A DNA stretch of 64,000 bases from Nocardia higoensis NBRC 100133 (GCF_000308595.1 NZ_BAGA01000004.1:86160-150159), one strand, 5' to 3'; positions 50,097 to 59,678 are shown, numbered from the stretch's first letter. Notes: generated from the sequence alone by a model not told the origin. Translations and numbers: made by a program.

Positions 50097-51701
50097 TCAT
50101 GCGCCCCGGGCGAAATCCGCGAGCAGCGCCGGCACCGCCGCATCGAATCCGGCGACATCGAGCATCCCGGCGTCGGACGGATCGGCGATCGAGAAGTTCG
50201 TGGCGGTCATGCCGACCACGACGAGCTTCGCGTGCGGATTGATCCGCTCCCGGTAGCGTCGCAGCGCCTGATGCGGGTGCATCGTCCCGGCCCAGGTCTC
50301 GTTGTCGGTGTACACCGTGAACACGTCGATCTCGACCTCGTGCTCGAGCGCCCACCGCATCGGCAGCGCGCAGTCGGTGGCGCCGAAGGGCAGGTTCGAC
50401 ACCGCCCGGACCGCGTCGTCGAGTCGCATCCGCGGACCGATCGGCAGCGGCGACAGCGCCCGGTGATCCGGCTTCCACGGATCGTTCCCGCCGCCGGTGA
50501 ACCCGAGCATCGTGTGCGCCGGCTCGGTGGCGGCGGTGACCAGCGCCAGCGCCGCGGATGCCTCGCGCGCCGAGATCGGCAGCCCGGAAACCGCCCGTGT
50601 CATCGATCCCGACACGTCGAGGGCGAGCAGATGCCGCTTACCCGTCGGCTCCACCGACTCGAACGCCGCGTAGAAGGCCGCGTCGAGCGCGTCGAGGATC
50701 GGCGTCGACGGCGCCCACTTGCCCGACCCGCGCGCCCCGTGACCGCCCGCGTAGGTGCGCAGCGCGACGAGCACCTGGATCGGATGCACCCGCGCCTTGC
50801 GCAACCGCACCGGGTCGCTCAGCCGAGCCGCGACCGCGGCCGTGCGCTCGCCGAGCGGCGCGAGCAGCCCCAGCCGCGTCAGCCTGGGCAGTTGCCGCAG
50901 CAGCGCCGTCTGCGGCAAACCGTTGTCCAGCAGCGCTTCCCACACCGCGGGCTCGGCCAGCGCGGCATCGGGCAGCATCTCCCACGACAGCCCGTACTCG
51001 CGCACGAGCTCCGCGACGTCCTCCGGCGCCGCCGCGCTCGCCCGCTGGAACCCCTCGATCAGCCGCAAGCCGTCGAGGTCGGCCGCACGCCCGCAGATCC
51101 AGTCGAACAGCCGCTTGCGGTCGTCCTCCCCGGTCACCGGGTGCGAGAGTCGCAGCAGGTCACGATGCGTCCAGCCCTCCCGCTGCCGGTACTTGACCGC
51201 CTGGAACGCCAGGTCGTCGACCGACTTGGCGGTGTACCAGCCCGCGACCGCCCGCCGCAGTCCGCGACCCCAGCCACGGAACTGCTCGACGTAGCGGGCG
51301 AACAGGAACAGATGGGTGCCCGTACGTGCCACCGCGGGCAACGCGTCGAGCGCGAGCCGCCTGCCCTCCTCGTCACCGAGCGCGGTCGCCGCGGCCAGCG
51401 CGAACAGCGCCGGATTCTGCTTCGGCGCCCGCCCCGCGGTCGAGATCGCGACGATCTCGGCGACCAGCTCCGCGCACCGCTCCTGCGCGAAATGCACGAC
51501 CACCTCGGCGTTGTCCCTGGTCAGCTCCGTCGCGTTCACGTAATACGTGCCGCCGTCGGTACCGAGGGTGAGGAACCGGCGCAGCCGCACCTCGGGCGTC
51601 ACCGGAAAAGTGAAGCCCCCGGCGTTGTTTCGCACCTGCCGCGCGTCGGCACGGGCCGACTGCGCGGTGATGCGACGGTTGATGCTTGCCAGAATGTCCA
51701 T
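50097..51701 (-). CDS. rsr: Ro60/Rsr-like TROVE-domain protein
   Basis: A 534-residue ring protein of the Ro60 family that binds Y RNAs and misfolded RNA. The TROVE HEAT-repeat ring occupies about 1-350: NNAGGFTFPVTPEVRLRRFLTLGTDGGTYYVNATELT, ARVHPIQVLVALRTYAGG. The von Willebrand A domain follows with an intact MIDAS: LALDVSGSM near 360-367, GATDCALPM and YTDNET. The length matches Ro60 and the Deinococcus Rsr. Two Y-RNA-like elements lie directly upstream on the same strand. It probably helps RNA quality control or decay under stress. Confidence 0.95.
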   Translation of the reverse strand: MDILASINRRITAQSARADARQVRNNAGGFTFPVTPEVRLRRFLTLGTDGGTYYVNATELTRDNAEVVVHFAQERCAELVAEIVAISTAGRAPKQNPALFALAAATALGDEEGRRLALDALPAVARTGTHLFLFARYVEQFRGWGRGLRRAVAGWYTAKSVDDLAFQAVKYRQREGWTHRDLLRLSHPVTGEDDRKRLFDWICGRAADLDGLRLIEGFQRASAAAPEDVAELVREYGLSWEMLPDAALAEPAVWEALLDNGLPQTALLRQLPRLTRLGLLAPLGERTAAVAARLSDPVRLRKARVHPIQVLVALRTYAGGHGARGSGKWAPSTPILDALDAAFYAAFESVEPTGKRHLLALDVSGSMTRAVSGLPISAREASAALALVTAATEPAHTMLGFTGGGNDPWKPDHRALSPLPIGPRMRLDDAVRAVSNLPFGATDCALPMRWALEHEVEIDVFTVYTDNETWAGTMHPHQALRRYRERINPHAKLVVVGMTATNFSIADPSDAGMLDVAGFDAAVPALLADFARGA

Positions 51702-51724
51702 GATTCGCCCCCGGAAAGAAATGG

Positions 51725-51830
51725 GCAGGACGGGCGTGTGGGTGCCGACCGGGTGATTCGAGAGCCGAGGCCCTCGAGGGGAATCGAACCCGTATCGCCA
51801 GATAACCGATCGATCTCCGGCCCGTCCTGC
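51725..51830 (-). ncRNA. Y-RNA-like element 2, tRNA-mimicking
   Basis: About 106 nt. The ends pair perfectly (51830-51822 with 51733-51725). A GCCG/CGGC helix (51821-51818 with 51747-51744) and a 10-nt bulge on the 3' side follow. Inside are a T-loop-like GGGTTCGATTCCC and a 7-bp acceptor-like stem CGAGGGC/GCTCTCG closed by CTCG. There is no D arm. It has the same layout as element 1 with compensatory base changes in the end helix. It ends 24 nt before the rsr start. Confidence 0.75.
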
Positions 51831-51834
51831 GACG

Positions 51835-51980
51835 CTCGGAGCGGACGGACATGTGTATGCCGCCCGGCAAGGTGCTCTGCCGGCTGAGCTACGGGAGCTC
51901 GAAAGCTCCCGGCGGGACTCGAACCCGCGACATCCCCAGGAGAAGTGGTAACCGACCGGCTCCGGCCCGTCCACTCCGAG
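51835..51980 (-). ncRNA. yrlA: Y-RNA-like element 1 (YrlA type), circularly permuted tRNA mimic
   Basis: About 146 nt. The ends form a 14-bp helix (51980-51967 with 51848-51835, one G-U). Then a GCCG/CGGC helix (51966-51963 with 51862-51859) follows, with a 10-nt bulge on the 3' side. Inside, in permuted order, come a T arm (GCGGG-TTCGAGT-CCCGC, 51928-51912), an acceptor 3' strand CGGGAGC, a loop, acceptor 5' strand GCTCCCG (51898-51892), T8-A9, and a D arm GCTC-AGCCGGCA-GAGC (51889-51874). This is the tRNA-like module expected of bacterial Y RNAs. It lies upstream of rsr on the same strand. Confidence 0.82.
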
Positions 51981-51993
51981 TGCGTCAGGGAGA

Positions 51994-52023
51994 AATGTAT
52001 GCGCTCGGAAGTCACCGGGGCAA
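51994..52023 (-). promoter_or_regulatory. likely promoter of the Y-RNA/rsr transcript
   Basis: On the minus strand, TTGCCC (52023-52018) and TACATT (51999-51994) are 18 nt apart. A start near G51986 would place the first paired base of element 1 six nucleotides in. The fit is good but the -10 box is not ideal. Confidence 0.45.
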
Positions 52024-52053
52024 CGCGTTTTCCCGCGCGGACCTGCCGGCCGA

Positions 52054-52545
52054 TCAGGCCTTCGCGGTGTCCTGGGCGGCGGTGAGGTTGTGGGTGAGCT
52101 TGCGCAGCAGCGTCTTGAGCTGCTTGCTCTCCTCGTCGGTCAAACCCATGGTGGCGTTGAGCGAGGGAATGACGGTGCGGGCGTTGCGGCGCAGGGCCAC
52201 GCCTTCCTCGGTGAGCGAGACGTCGACCTGCCGCTCGTCGTCGGCGCGGCGCTGTCGCGTCACCAGCCCGTTCGCCTCCAGGCGCTTGAGCAGTGGCGTC
52301 AATGTGCCGTAGTCGAGGTGCAGCTTGGCGCCCAGGCCCTTGACCGAGCACGGGCCGCTCTCGTACAGCGCGACCAGCACCAGGTACTGCGGGTAGGTCA
52401 GGCCGAGGTGGTCGATCAGCGGACGGTAGGCGCTGGTCATCGCGCGTTGTGCCGCGTAGAGCACGAAGCAGGTGAACTCGTCCAGGCTCAGGAACTCCGG
52501 TTCTTCCTCCCGGGCCGGGGCTTCGGGGGTGGGGGTGGCTGTCAT
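52054..52545 (-). CDS. OhrR-type MarR regulator
   Basis: A 163-residue repressor most like OhrR. It has the sensor Cys in FTCFVLYAAQRAMTSAYRPLIDHLGLTYPQYLVLVALYE, then KGLGAKLHLDYGTLTPLLKRLEANGLVTRQRRADDERQVDVSLTEEG. OhrR senses organic peroxide by cysteine oxidation. The gene is divergent from an esterase rather than ohr, with a perfect 22-bp palindrome between. CAGGAG lies 8 nt before the ATG. Confidence 0.9.
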   Translation of the reverse strand: MTATPTPEAPAREEEPEFLSLDEFTCFVLYAAQRAMTSAYRPLIDHLGLTYPQYLVLVALYESGPCSVKGLGAKLHLDYGTLTPLLKRLEANGLVTRQRRADDERQVDVSLTEEGVALRRNARTVIPSLNATMGLTDEESKQLKTLLRKLTHNLTAAQDTAKA

Positions 52546-52608
52546 GGGCTCTGCTCCTGGTTCGTTCCGCGTCGTCGCGTCGTTGTTCTCCCCGGTTATC
52601 GTACCTCG

Positions 52609-52634
52609 CAAGTTACTTTCGAAAAAGTAACTTG
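52609..52634. promoter_or_regulatory. operator of the OhrR-type regulator
   Basis: An inverted repeat with 11-bp arms, CAAGTTACTTT and AAAGTAACTTG, and a 4-nt spacer. It is A/T-rich within very GC-rich DNA and sits between the divergent regulator and esterase starts, about 65 and 92 nt away. Confidence 0.8.
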
Positions 52635-52726
52635 TGCACGAGGTAATCGTGTAATAGCGTCTCGTGTCAGAGGGAGGCGGTCGCTGAGACCCCGGCCCCA
52701 CCACTTCACCGAGAAGGAGCACGACA

Positions 52727-53698
52727 ATGTCCATCGAGAACGCGCCCGTCGTCCCCGTGCTGGAGCCCGCCGCCCAGGAGTTCGTCACGGCGACCGCCAA
52801 CCCGCCGTACCTGTTCGACCTCGGCCCGATCGAGGGCCGCAAGACGGTGGACGAGGTCCAGTCCGAGGAGATCCGCAAGCCCGAGGTCGATGAGCAGTGG
52901 GTGACCGTGCAGGGCGGCCCGACCGGGCAGGTGCCGGTGCGGATCGTCCGCCCGGCAGGCGCCACCGGAACCCTGCCGGTGATCCTCTACATCCACGGCG
53001 CGGGCTGGGTGTTCGGCAACGCCCGTACCCACGACCGGCTGGTTCGCGAACTGGCCGTCGGGGCGGGCGCCGCGGTGGTGTTCCCCGAATACGATCTCTC
53101 GCCCGAGGCCCGCTATCCCGTCGCCATCGAGCAGAACTACGTCGTCGCCCGCTGGGTGGTCATCGAAGGCGCGGCCAACGGCCTGGATCCGGCCCGCCTG
53201 GCGGTGGCGGGCGACTCGGTCGGCGGCAATATGGCTGTCGCGCTGACACTGATGGCCAAGGAGCGCGGCGACGTGCCGCTGGTTCAGCAGGTGCTGTTCT
53301 ACCCCGTCACCGACGCGAACTTCGACACCGGCTCCTACCACCAGTTCGCCACCGGCTACTTCCTGCGCCGCGACGGCATGCAGTGGTTCTGGGATCAGTA
53401 CACCACCGACCGGGCCGAGCGCGCGCAGATCACCGCCTCGCCGCTGCGCGCCACCACCGAGCAGCTGGCCGGCCTGCCGCCCGCCCTGGTGATCACCGCC
53501 GAGGCCGACGTGCTGCGCGACGAGGGCGAGGCATATGCCGCCAAGCTGCGCGCGGCGGGCGTGCCAGTGGTCGCCACCCGCTACCAGGGCATCATCCACG
53601 ACTTCGTGATGCTCAACGCCTTGCGCGGGACCAACGCCGCCGAGGCCGCCATCGCCCAGGCCGTCACCACCCTGCGCAAGGCGTTGCACGCGAACTGA
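52727..53698 (+). CDS. alpha/beta hydrolase, HSL-type esterase
   Basis: A 323-residue esterase of the Abhydrolase_3 family: YIHGAGWVFGN for the oxyanion hole near 92, PEYDLSPEARYP, nucleophile GDSVGGN near 162, the acid in ITAEADVLRDEGE and the His in GIIHDFVML. GAGAAGGAG lies just before the ATG. It is divergent from the OhrR-type regulator and probably repressed by it. Substrate unknown. Confidence 0.9.
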   Translation: MSIENAPVVPVLEPAAQEFVTATANPPYLFDLGPIEGRKTVDEVQSEEIRKPEVDEQWVTVQGGPTGQVPVRIVRPAGATGTLPVILYIHGAGWVFGNARTHDRLVRELAVGAGAAVVFPEYDLSPEARYPVAIEQNYVVARWVVIEGAANGLDPARLAVAGDSVGGNMAVALTLMAKERGDVPLVQQVLFYPVTDANFDTGSYHQFATGYFLRRDGMQWFWDQYTTDRAERAQITASPLRATTEQLAGLPPALVITAEADVLRDEGEAYAAKLRAAGVPVVATRYQGIIHDFVMLNALRGTNAAEAAIAQAVTTLRKALHAN

Positions 53699-53734
53699 CG
53701 AGGAGCCCCCGTGTCGGCGCGCCGGCCGATCGGG

Positions 53735-54628
53735 TCAGGCTTCGGGGATCGGCATGCCGAACTTCTCGCGGGTGAGCACTTCCGGCTCGGGGCCGCCGCG
53801 GACACCGGTGTCGAGGGCGTCGATGGCGGCGAGCTGATCGTCGGTGAGGGTGAAGTCGAAGACGTCGATGTTCTCGGCGATGCGGGAGGGGGTGACGGAC
53901 TTGGGGATCACCTGGCGGTGCTGTTGCAGGTGCCAGCGGAGCATGACCTGTGCGGGGCTCTTGCCGACGGCGGTGGCGATCTCGTTGATCACGGGGTCGG
54001 CGAGGGTGGAGCCGTGCTTGCCGTCGCGGTAGAAGGTGATGCCGCCGATGGGGGACCACGCCTGATCGAGGATGCCGTGCGCGGTGTCGACGGCGAGCAG
54101 TTCGGACTGGCGGAAGTAGGGGTGCACCTCGATCTGGTTGACGGCGGGCACGACGGAGGTGGCCGCCAGCAGGCGGGTGAGGTGGTCGGGCATGAAGTTG
54201 GAGACGCCGATGGCGCGGACCTTGCCGTCGGCGAGCAGGGTTTCCAGCGCCTTGTAGGCCTGGATCGTCAGGTCGAACTCGTCGGGCAGGGGCTGGTGCA
54301 GGATCAGCAGGTCGAGCTGTTCCAGGCCGAGCTTGCCCGCGCTCTTGGAGAAGGCGTGCAGGGTGGCGTCGTAGCCGAAGTCGCTGATCCAGACCTTCGT
54401 CTCGACGAACACCTGGTCGCGGGGCAGGCCGGAGCGGCGGATGGCCTCGCCGACCTCGCGTTCGTTGCCGTAGGCGGCGGCGGTGTCGACGTGGCGGTAG
54501 CCGACCGACAAGGCCGTCTCCACGGCCTCGATGGTCCGGTCGGGCGGGGTCTGGTAGACGCCGAAACCGAGGGCGGGGATCGTCACGCCGTTGTTCAGCA
54601 CCATGTCCGGGACGTTCGTATCGGCCAC
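53735..54628 (-). CDS. aldo/keto reductase
   Basis: A 297-residue NADPH-dependent reductase. The catalytic tetrad is visible: DTAAAYGNE (Asp, Tyr), VETKVW (Lys) and LLILHQP (His). The cofactor-binding IPKSVTPSRIAEN is at 240-250. Similar to 2,5-diketo-gluconate reductase-type proteins (AKR5). Function in the cell cannot be assigned further. Confidence 0.9.
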   Translation of the reverse strand: MADTNVPDMVLNNGVTIPALGFGVYQTPPDRTIEAVETALSVGYRHVDTAAAYGNEREVGEAIRRSGLPRDQVFVETKVWISDFGYDATLHAFSKSAGKLGLEQLDLLILHQPLPDEFDLTIQAYKALETLLADGKVRAIGVSNFMPDHLTRLLAATSVVPAVNQIEVHPYFRQSELLAVDTAHGILDQAWSPIGGITFYRDGKHGSTLADPVINEIATAVGKSPAQVMLRWHLQQHRQVIPKSVTPSRIAENIDVFDFTLTDDQLAAIDALDTGVRGGPEPEVLTREKFGMPIPEA

Positions 54629-54782
54629 GGGGGCCTCCTTTCGAACCGAGGGTCGTTCCAGGCCTACCCGATGCGGGCGTCGCGACGCGGGTGAACGGGA
54701 TCCCGGGCCGGGGCACGCGGCTACCGCCGGAATGCAGATGGCCGGGTCGGTGAGGGAAAACCTCGACCGACCCGGCCATCTG

Positions 54783-54870
54783 TGGCGGAGGATAGGGGAT
54801 TTGAACCCCTGAGGGCGTTAACCCAACCCGCGTTCCAGGCGAGCGCCATAGGCCACTAGGCGAATCCTCC
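54783..54870 (-). tRNA. tRNA-Ser(GGA)
   Basis: An 88-nt class II tRNA with encoded CCA. The acceptor GGAGGAT pairs with ATCCTCC, the anticodon loop CTGGAAC gives GGA, the variable arm is long, and the T loop is GGTTCAAATCC. Confidence 0.96.
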
Positions 54871-54976
54871 GTGGAGCAGCATAGCGGGTGGTGGCCGGTG
54901 GATGCCAAACCGGGGTCCGGCGGGGGAGCCGGGGAGGGGTGGCAGCGGGGCGCGCGTGGACCGGCTATAGTGGGCG

Positions 54977-55066
54977 GCGGATCCCGCGCGGCGCGCATCC
55001 TGTGAACTCCCCCAGGGCCGGAAGGCAGCAAGGGTCAACGGGCTCTGCCGGGTGCGCGGGGTCCCC
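54977..55066 (+). ncRNA. ffs: SRP RNA, small bacterial type
   Basis: The conserved Ffh-binding core GGGCCGGAAGGCAGCAAGGG lies near 55015-55034. The outer strands GGATCCCGCGC and GCGCGGGGTCC pair to close a single long hairpin. The order tRNA-Ser, ffs, aspC resembles the mycobacterial arrangement. Ends are approximate. Confidence 0.92.
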
Positions 55067-55312
55067 TCAATCCCCGGCCGGTCCGGCTCGGTGCTTTTCC
55101 CGAGATCGATCGAGCCCTGCTTCCACACTTCAGCGGCTGTTTCCGCAGTGCGGCGGCTATAACCGCAGGACGATGGCGAGACGGTTGCCGGCGGCTCCGA
55201 CGCCCTCGGGCAACGACCCCCGTGACGGGGCGGCTGCGGGTAACGTGAACACCGTCTCCGGCGCCGGCCGCACGGCCGCGGCGGAAGTCACATATTTCCC
55301 CTCGCTGCTTGA

Positions 55313-56611
<1,299 letters not shown>

Positions 56612-56671
56612 TCGCGGGAAAGCCTCGGCCGGACAGCCGAGCAGGCGCTCGGCACAGGCCCGCTGCACGAC

Positions 56672-56706
56672 ACGGCCCCCGGATCCACGAGAGATCCGGG
56701 GGCCGT
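56672..56706. terminator. bidirectional hairpin after aspC
   Basis: A perfect 14-bp stem (56672-56685 with 56693-56706) and 7-nt loop, followed by TGTTCG. It lies between the convergent aspC and methyltransferase genes. Confidence 0.78.
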
Positions 56707-56724
56707 TGTTCGTTTTCGAATCGA

Positions 56725-57567
56725 TCAGGCCGGCTTGTGGGCGAGTACCGCGAACATGGTCACCGAGAGGTGGATGTCGCCGGTGCGGGCGCCGCGCTCC
56801 AGGTCGGCGAGCAGCTGGTCGCGCTCGGCCTCGGTGATGGAGCCGCGGGCCACCGCCATGGCGGAGATGCGGTCGACCAGCGAGCCGGGCCCGGCGGCGC
56901 GGGTCTGTACCAGGGCGTGCGAGCCGACCTCGTCGATGACCAGCCCGGCCTGGGTGAGCAGGCCGGGCAGCCTGCGGCCGGACAGCGGATTGGTGGTGGC
57001 CGAGATCAACGTCTCGATCACCTCGCGCGCCACCCGGCGGTCGCCGGGATGCACGATGGCGGTGTCCCAGTCGACGTCCATCACCACGGTGCGACCGCCG
57101 GGGCGCAGCACGCGGGCGATCTCGTTGGCGGCCCGAGCCGGGGCGGTCAGGTGCTGGAAGACGCGCTCGGACAGGACGGCGTCGAAATAGTCCGCGCCGA
57201 AGGGGATTCCGTAGGCGTCGCCGGAATGGAACTTGGCGGTGGAACTCTTCTCGGCGGCGCGGCGCTGCGCCGACGCCAGCAGGTTCGGGTCGGGTTCCAC
57301 GCCGATGGCCTCGCCGGTCGGGCCGACCACGTCGGCGAAGACGAACACCTCCGAGCCGGTGCCGGATCCGATGTCGACCGCGCGTTCACCGGGGTGCAGG
57401 GCCAGGGCGTCGTGGGCCCAGGTGCGTAGTCGTTGGATGCCGGGAAGGGCTGCCTGCAGATCGCGAACGTCGACCAGCTGATTCTGGCCCGCGCTGTCGA
57501 AGCGGTCCGGGCGCAAACCGGGAGTGTCCATGCGCGCTTTTCCGTCCGTCGGGATCACCGTCGTCAT
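56725..57567 (-). CDS. class I SAM-dependent methyltransferase
   Basis: A 280-residue methyltransferase with the SAM site VDIGSGTGSE near 65, GVEPDPN as the acidic end of beta-2, DYFDAVLSERVFQHL and VLRPGGRTVVMD. It resembles the UbiE/arsenite group but no substrate is indicated. Confidence 0.85.
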   Translation of the reverse strand: MTTVIPTDGKARMDTPGLRPDRFDSAGQNQLVDVRDLQAALPGIQRLRTWAHDALALHPGERAVDIGSGTGSEVFVFADVVGPTGEAIGVEPDPNLLASAQRRAAEKSSTAKFHSGDAYGIPFGADYFDAVLSERVFQHLTAPARAANEIARVLRPGGRTVVMDVDWDTAIVHPGDRRVAREVIETLISATTNPLSGRRLPGLLTQAGLVIDEVGSHALVQTRAAGPGSLVDRISAMAVARGSITEAERDQLLADLERGARTGDIHLSVTMFAVLAHKPA

Positions 57568-57632
57568 GCGCCGAGCGTACGCGGGGGCACACCCGGTCGC
57601 AGCGCCAGGCTGTGACTCGAGTCACCGTGTGG

Positions 57633-58085
57633 TCACGCCGCGCAGAACTCGTTGCCCTCCGGATCGAGCATCACCCACCAGTGTCCGGCGGGGCCGCGGT
57701 CGACCTCGTTCACCCGGGTGGCGCCGAGCGATTCCAGCCGTGTCACAAGGGCGTCCAGGCCGTCGGTATCGGCGTGGATGTCGATGTGCAGGCGGTTCTT
57801 GATCGACTTGGGCTCGGGGACGTCCTGGAAGAGGATGCGGCGGCCCTGGCCCACGCCGCTCACCGGTTCGAACGGATCCTCGGGGTGGCGGATGGCGGCG
57901 TAGCCGCGGAAGATGCGGCGGCCGTTGTGCTCGGTGACCATGTTCTCGTGGATCTGGCCCACCGCCAGTAAACGCTCGATGAGCGGGTCGGGGTCCTCGA
58001 CTTCGTAGCCGAGGGCCGCGGCCCAGAAGTCGGCCAGCACGGGCGCGTCACGGGTATCGACGACGAGCTTCCAACTCAATGCCAT
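57633..58085 (-). CDS. VOC-family (glyoxalase-like) protein
   Basis: A 150-residue vicinal-oxygen-chelate protein: WKLVVDTRDAPVLADFWAAALGYEVED, RILFQDVPEPKSIKNRLHIDIHADTDGLDALVTRLESLGATRV, and WWVMLDPEGNEFC at the end, the usual family tail. It may bind a metal or sequester a small molecule. Substrate unknown. Confidence 0.85.
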   Translation of the reverse strand: MALSWKLVVDTRDAPVLADFWAAALGYEVEDPDPLIERLLAVGQIHENMVTEHNGRRIFRGYAAIRHPEDPFEPVSGVGQGRRILFQDVPEPKSIKNRLHIDIHADTDGLDALVTRLESLGATRVNEVDRGPAGHWWVMLDPEGNEFCAA

Positions 58086-58232
58086 GGGCGGAAACTACAC
58101 CGCGGCACCGACACCCGGCGGCCGCACGCGCACCGGATCGGGCCACGGCCTCCGCCCGCCGGGGCCGTGGCCCCCGGCGCGGCGGAAGTGGGATGATCGA
58201 CCGAGGAAATGCCGGCGACAACGAGGGGAACG

Positions 58233-58820
58233 ATGGTGAGCGTTACTTTGTGTCTGGCGCAGGAGCCCGCGGCCGACGAATTGCTGTCGACGAATTCGTT
58301 CGCCCTGCTCACCGGCATGCTGCTGGATCAGCAGTATCCGCTCGAGCACGCATTTCGCGGGCCACGCAAAATCGCCGAGCGGATGGGCGGATTCGATATA
58401 CGCCGGATCGCCGAGGCCGATCAGGCGGAATTCGAGGAGCTGTGCGCCACGCCACCGGCAATTCACCGCTACGGCCGTTCGATGGCCAGGCGGACCCAGG
58501 ATCTGGCCAGGTACGTGATCGAACACTACGACGGCGAGACCGAGCGCATCTGGACCGACGGCGCCCCCGACGGCGCGACTGTCCTGCGCAGACTCGAGGA
58601 TCTGCCCGGCTACGGCAAGCAGAAGGCGCGGATCTTCCTGGCCCTGCTGGGCAAGCAACTCGGGGTGCGCCCGGACGGCTGGGAGAAAGCGGCCGGTGAC
58701 TACGCCGAGCCGAATTCCCGGCGCTCGGCCGCCGACATCACCGACGGGCAATCGCTGCTCGAGGTGCGCGCGTTCAAGAAACAGATGAAAGCCCAGGCCG
58801 AAGCGGCCCCGGGCAAGTAA
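58233..58820 (+). CDS. HhH-GPD-type base-excision repair protein
   Basis: A 195-residue protein of the HhH-GPD DNA-glycosylase superfamily: FALLTGMLLDQQYPLEHAFRGPRKIAERMG, then the helix-hairpin-helix LEDLPGYGKQKARIFLALLGK near 132. The actinobacterial family lacks the iron-sulfur Cys of EndoIII. GGGGAACG precedes the ATG at 58233. The lesion it excises is not known. Confidence 0.87.
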   Translation: MVSVTLCLAQEPAADELLSTNSFALLTGMLLDQQYPLEHAFRGPRKIAERMGGFDIRRIAEADQAEFEELCATPPAIHRYGRSMARRTQDLARYVIEHYDGETERIWTDGAPDGATVLRRLEDLPGYGKQKARIFLALLGKQLGVRPDGWEKAAGDYAEPNSRRSAADITDGQSLLEVRAFKKQMKAQAEAAPGK

Positions 58821-58922
58821 TTCGAGTGTTGAAATCTCGCTGCGTTTTTTCCTCCCGATAGGGAGCCGGTTGCCGGATGCTTGCGTCCGAACAGCTCCAC
58901 CGGATGAGAGATTGCAGCGCAG

Positions 58923-59624
58923 ATGAAGAAGAGCAAGCTTGCCGTGCTCACGGCACTGGTGTCCATCGTGGCCGGCGTCGCCGGTGGCACCGCCAACGCC
59001 GCGCCGGCGGACGAAGCGGTGAACTTCACCGCCCACGCCACCGACACGCAGTCGATCATCTCGATCGATTCCGGCTCGCTGGTCGTCGAGGACAACGCAC
59101 TGAAGATCAAGGCCGCCAACGGCGACACCCTGGCCGGGACCCCGCTGAACTTCCGTATCGACGAGTTCGAGTTCCCGATCGCCGCCGAGGTGTCCGAGCG
59201 GACCGCGACCCTGACTCCGCAGATCTCGCTGGACAAGGCCGTCTACAAGCCGGTCGCCCTGCCCTACGAGGACAAGGCCCCGTGGAAGAACGAGTACGAC
59301 CGTGAGGTCGCCGCCTGGAACCGCCTGACCAGCACCATCAGCATGGGCGCCGCCGTCGGCACGCTCGTCGGTGGCCTCGGTGGCGGCGCGCTCGGCTGCG
59401 TCCTGGGCGGTATCGCCGGCGCGACCGTCGCCTCGGCCACCATCGTCGGGCTGTTCGGCCCCTTCGTGCCCGCGGCCGCGGTCGGCTGCATCGGCGGCAT
59501 CCTGGCCGTCGGCGCGATCGGCACCCTCGCCGGTCAGATCTTCGTGACCGCGCCTGTCGCGATCGGCGCCGCGATCCAGTACTTCACCACGATCAACCAG
59601 CCGTTCAACGCGCCCGCCAAGTAG
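58923..59624 (+). CDS. secreted glycine-zipper-like protein, paralog 3
   Basis: A 233-residue protein, the third copy of the family at 1382-2086 and 2461-3171, here 56 kb away and on the other strand. The signal peptide differs (MKKSKLAVLTALVSIVAGVAG), but the mature domain and Gly/Ala C-terminal block (GAAVGTLVGGLGGGALGCVLGGIAG) are nearly unchanged. The gene has its own terminator. Function unknown. Confidence 0.82.
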   Translation: MKKSKLAVLTALVSIVAGVAGGTANAAPADEAVNFTAHATDTQSIISIDSGSLVVEDNALKIKAANGDTLAGTPLNFRIDEFEFPIAAEVSERTATLTPQISLDKAVYKPVALPYEDKAPWKNEYDREVAAWNRLTSTISMGAAVGTLVGGLGGGALGCVLGGIAGATVASATIVGLFGPFVPAAAVGCIGGILAVGAIGTLAGQIFVTAPVAIGAAIQYFTTINQPFNAPAK

Positions 59625-59640
59625 CAACTGGCGCAATACC

Positions 59641-59678
59641 GGCCCCGCCCAGCGCGACTCGCGCCGGGCGGGGCCTTT
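59641..59678 (+). terminator. intrinsic terminator of paralog 3
   Basis: A 10-bp stem (59641-59650 with 59666-59675) encloses a further small hairpin and is followed by TTTGTTG. It begins 17 nt past the stop. Confidence 0.8.

Noticed and set aside
50097..51974. A longer Ro60 frame starting at 51974
   Set aside because: The extra 91 residues are translation of the Y-RNA-like elements and have no homology. The ATG at 51701 gives the family length.
51835..51980. Reading element 1 as an ordinary tRNA
   Set aside because: The T arm precedes the acceptor and D arm, the acceptor ends are joined by a loop and there is no anticodon arm, so it cannot be a normal linear tRNA.
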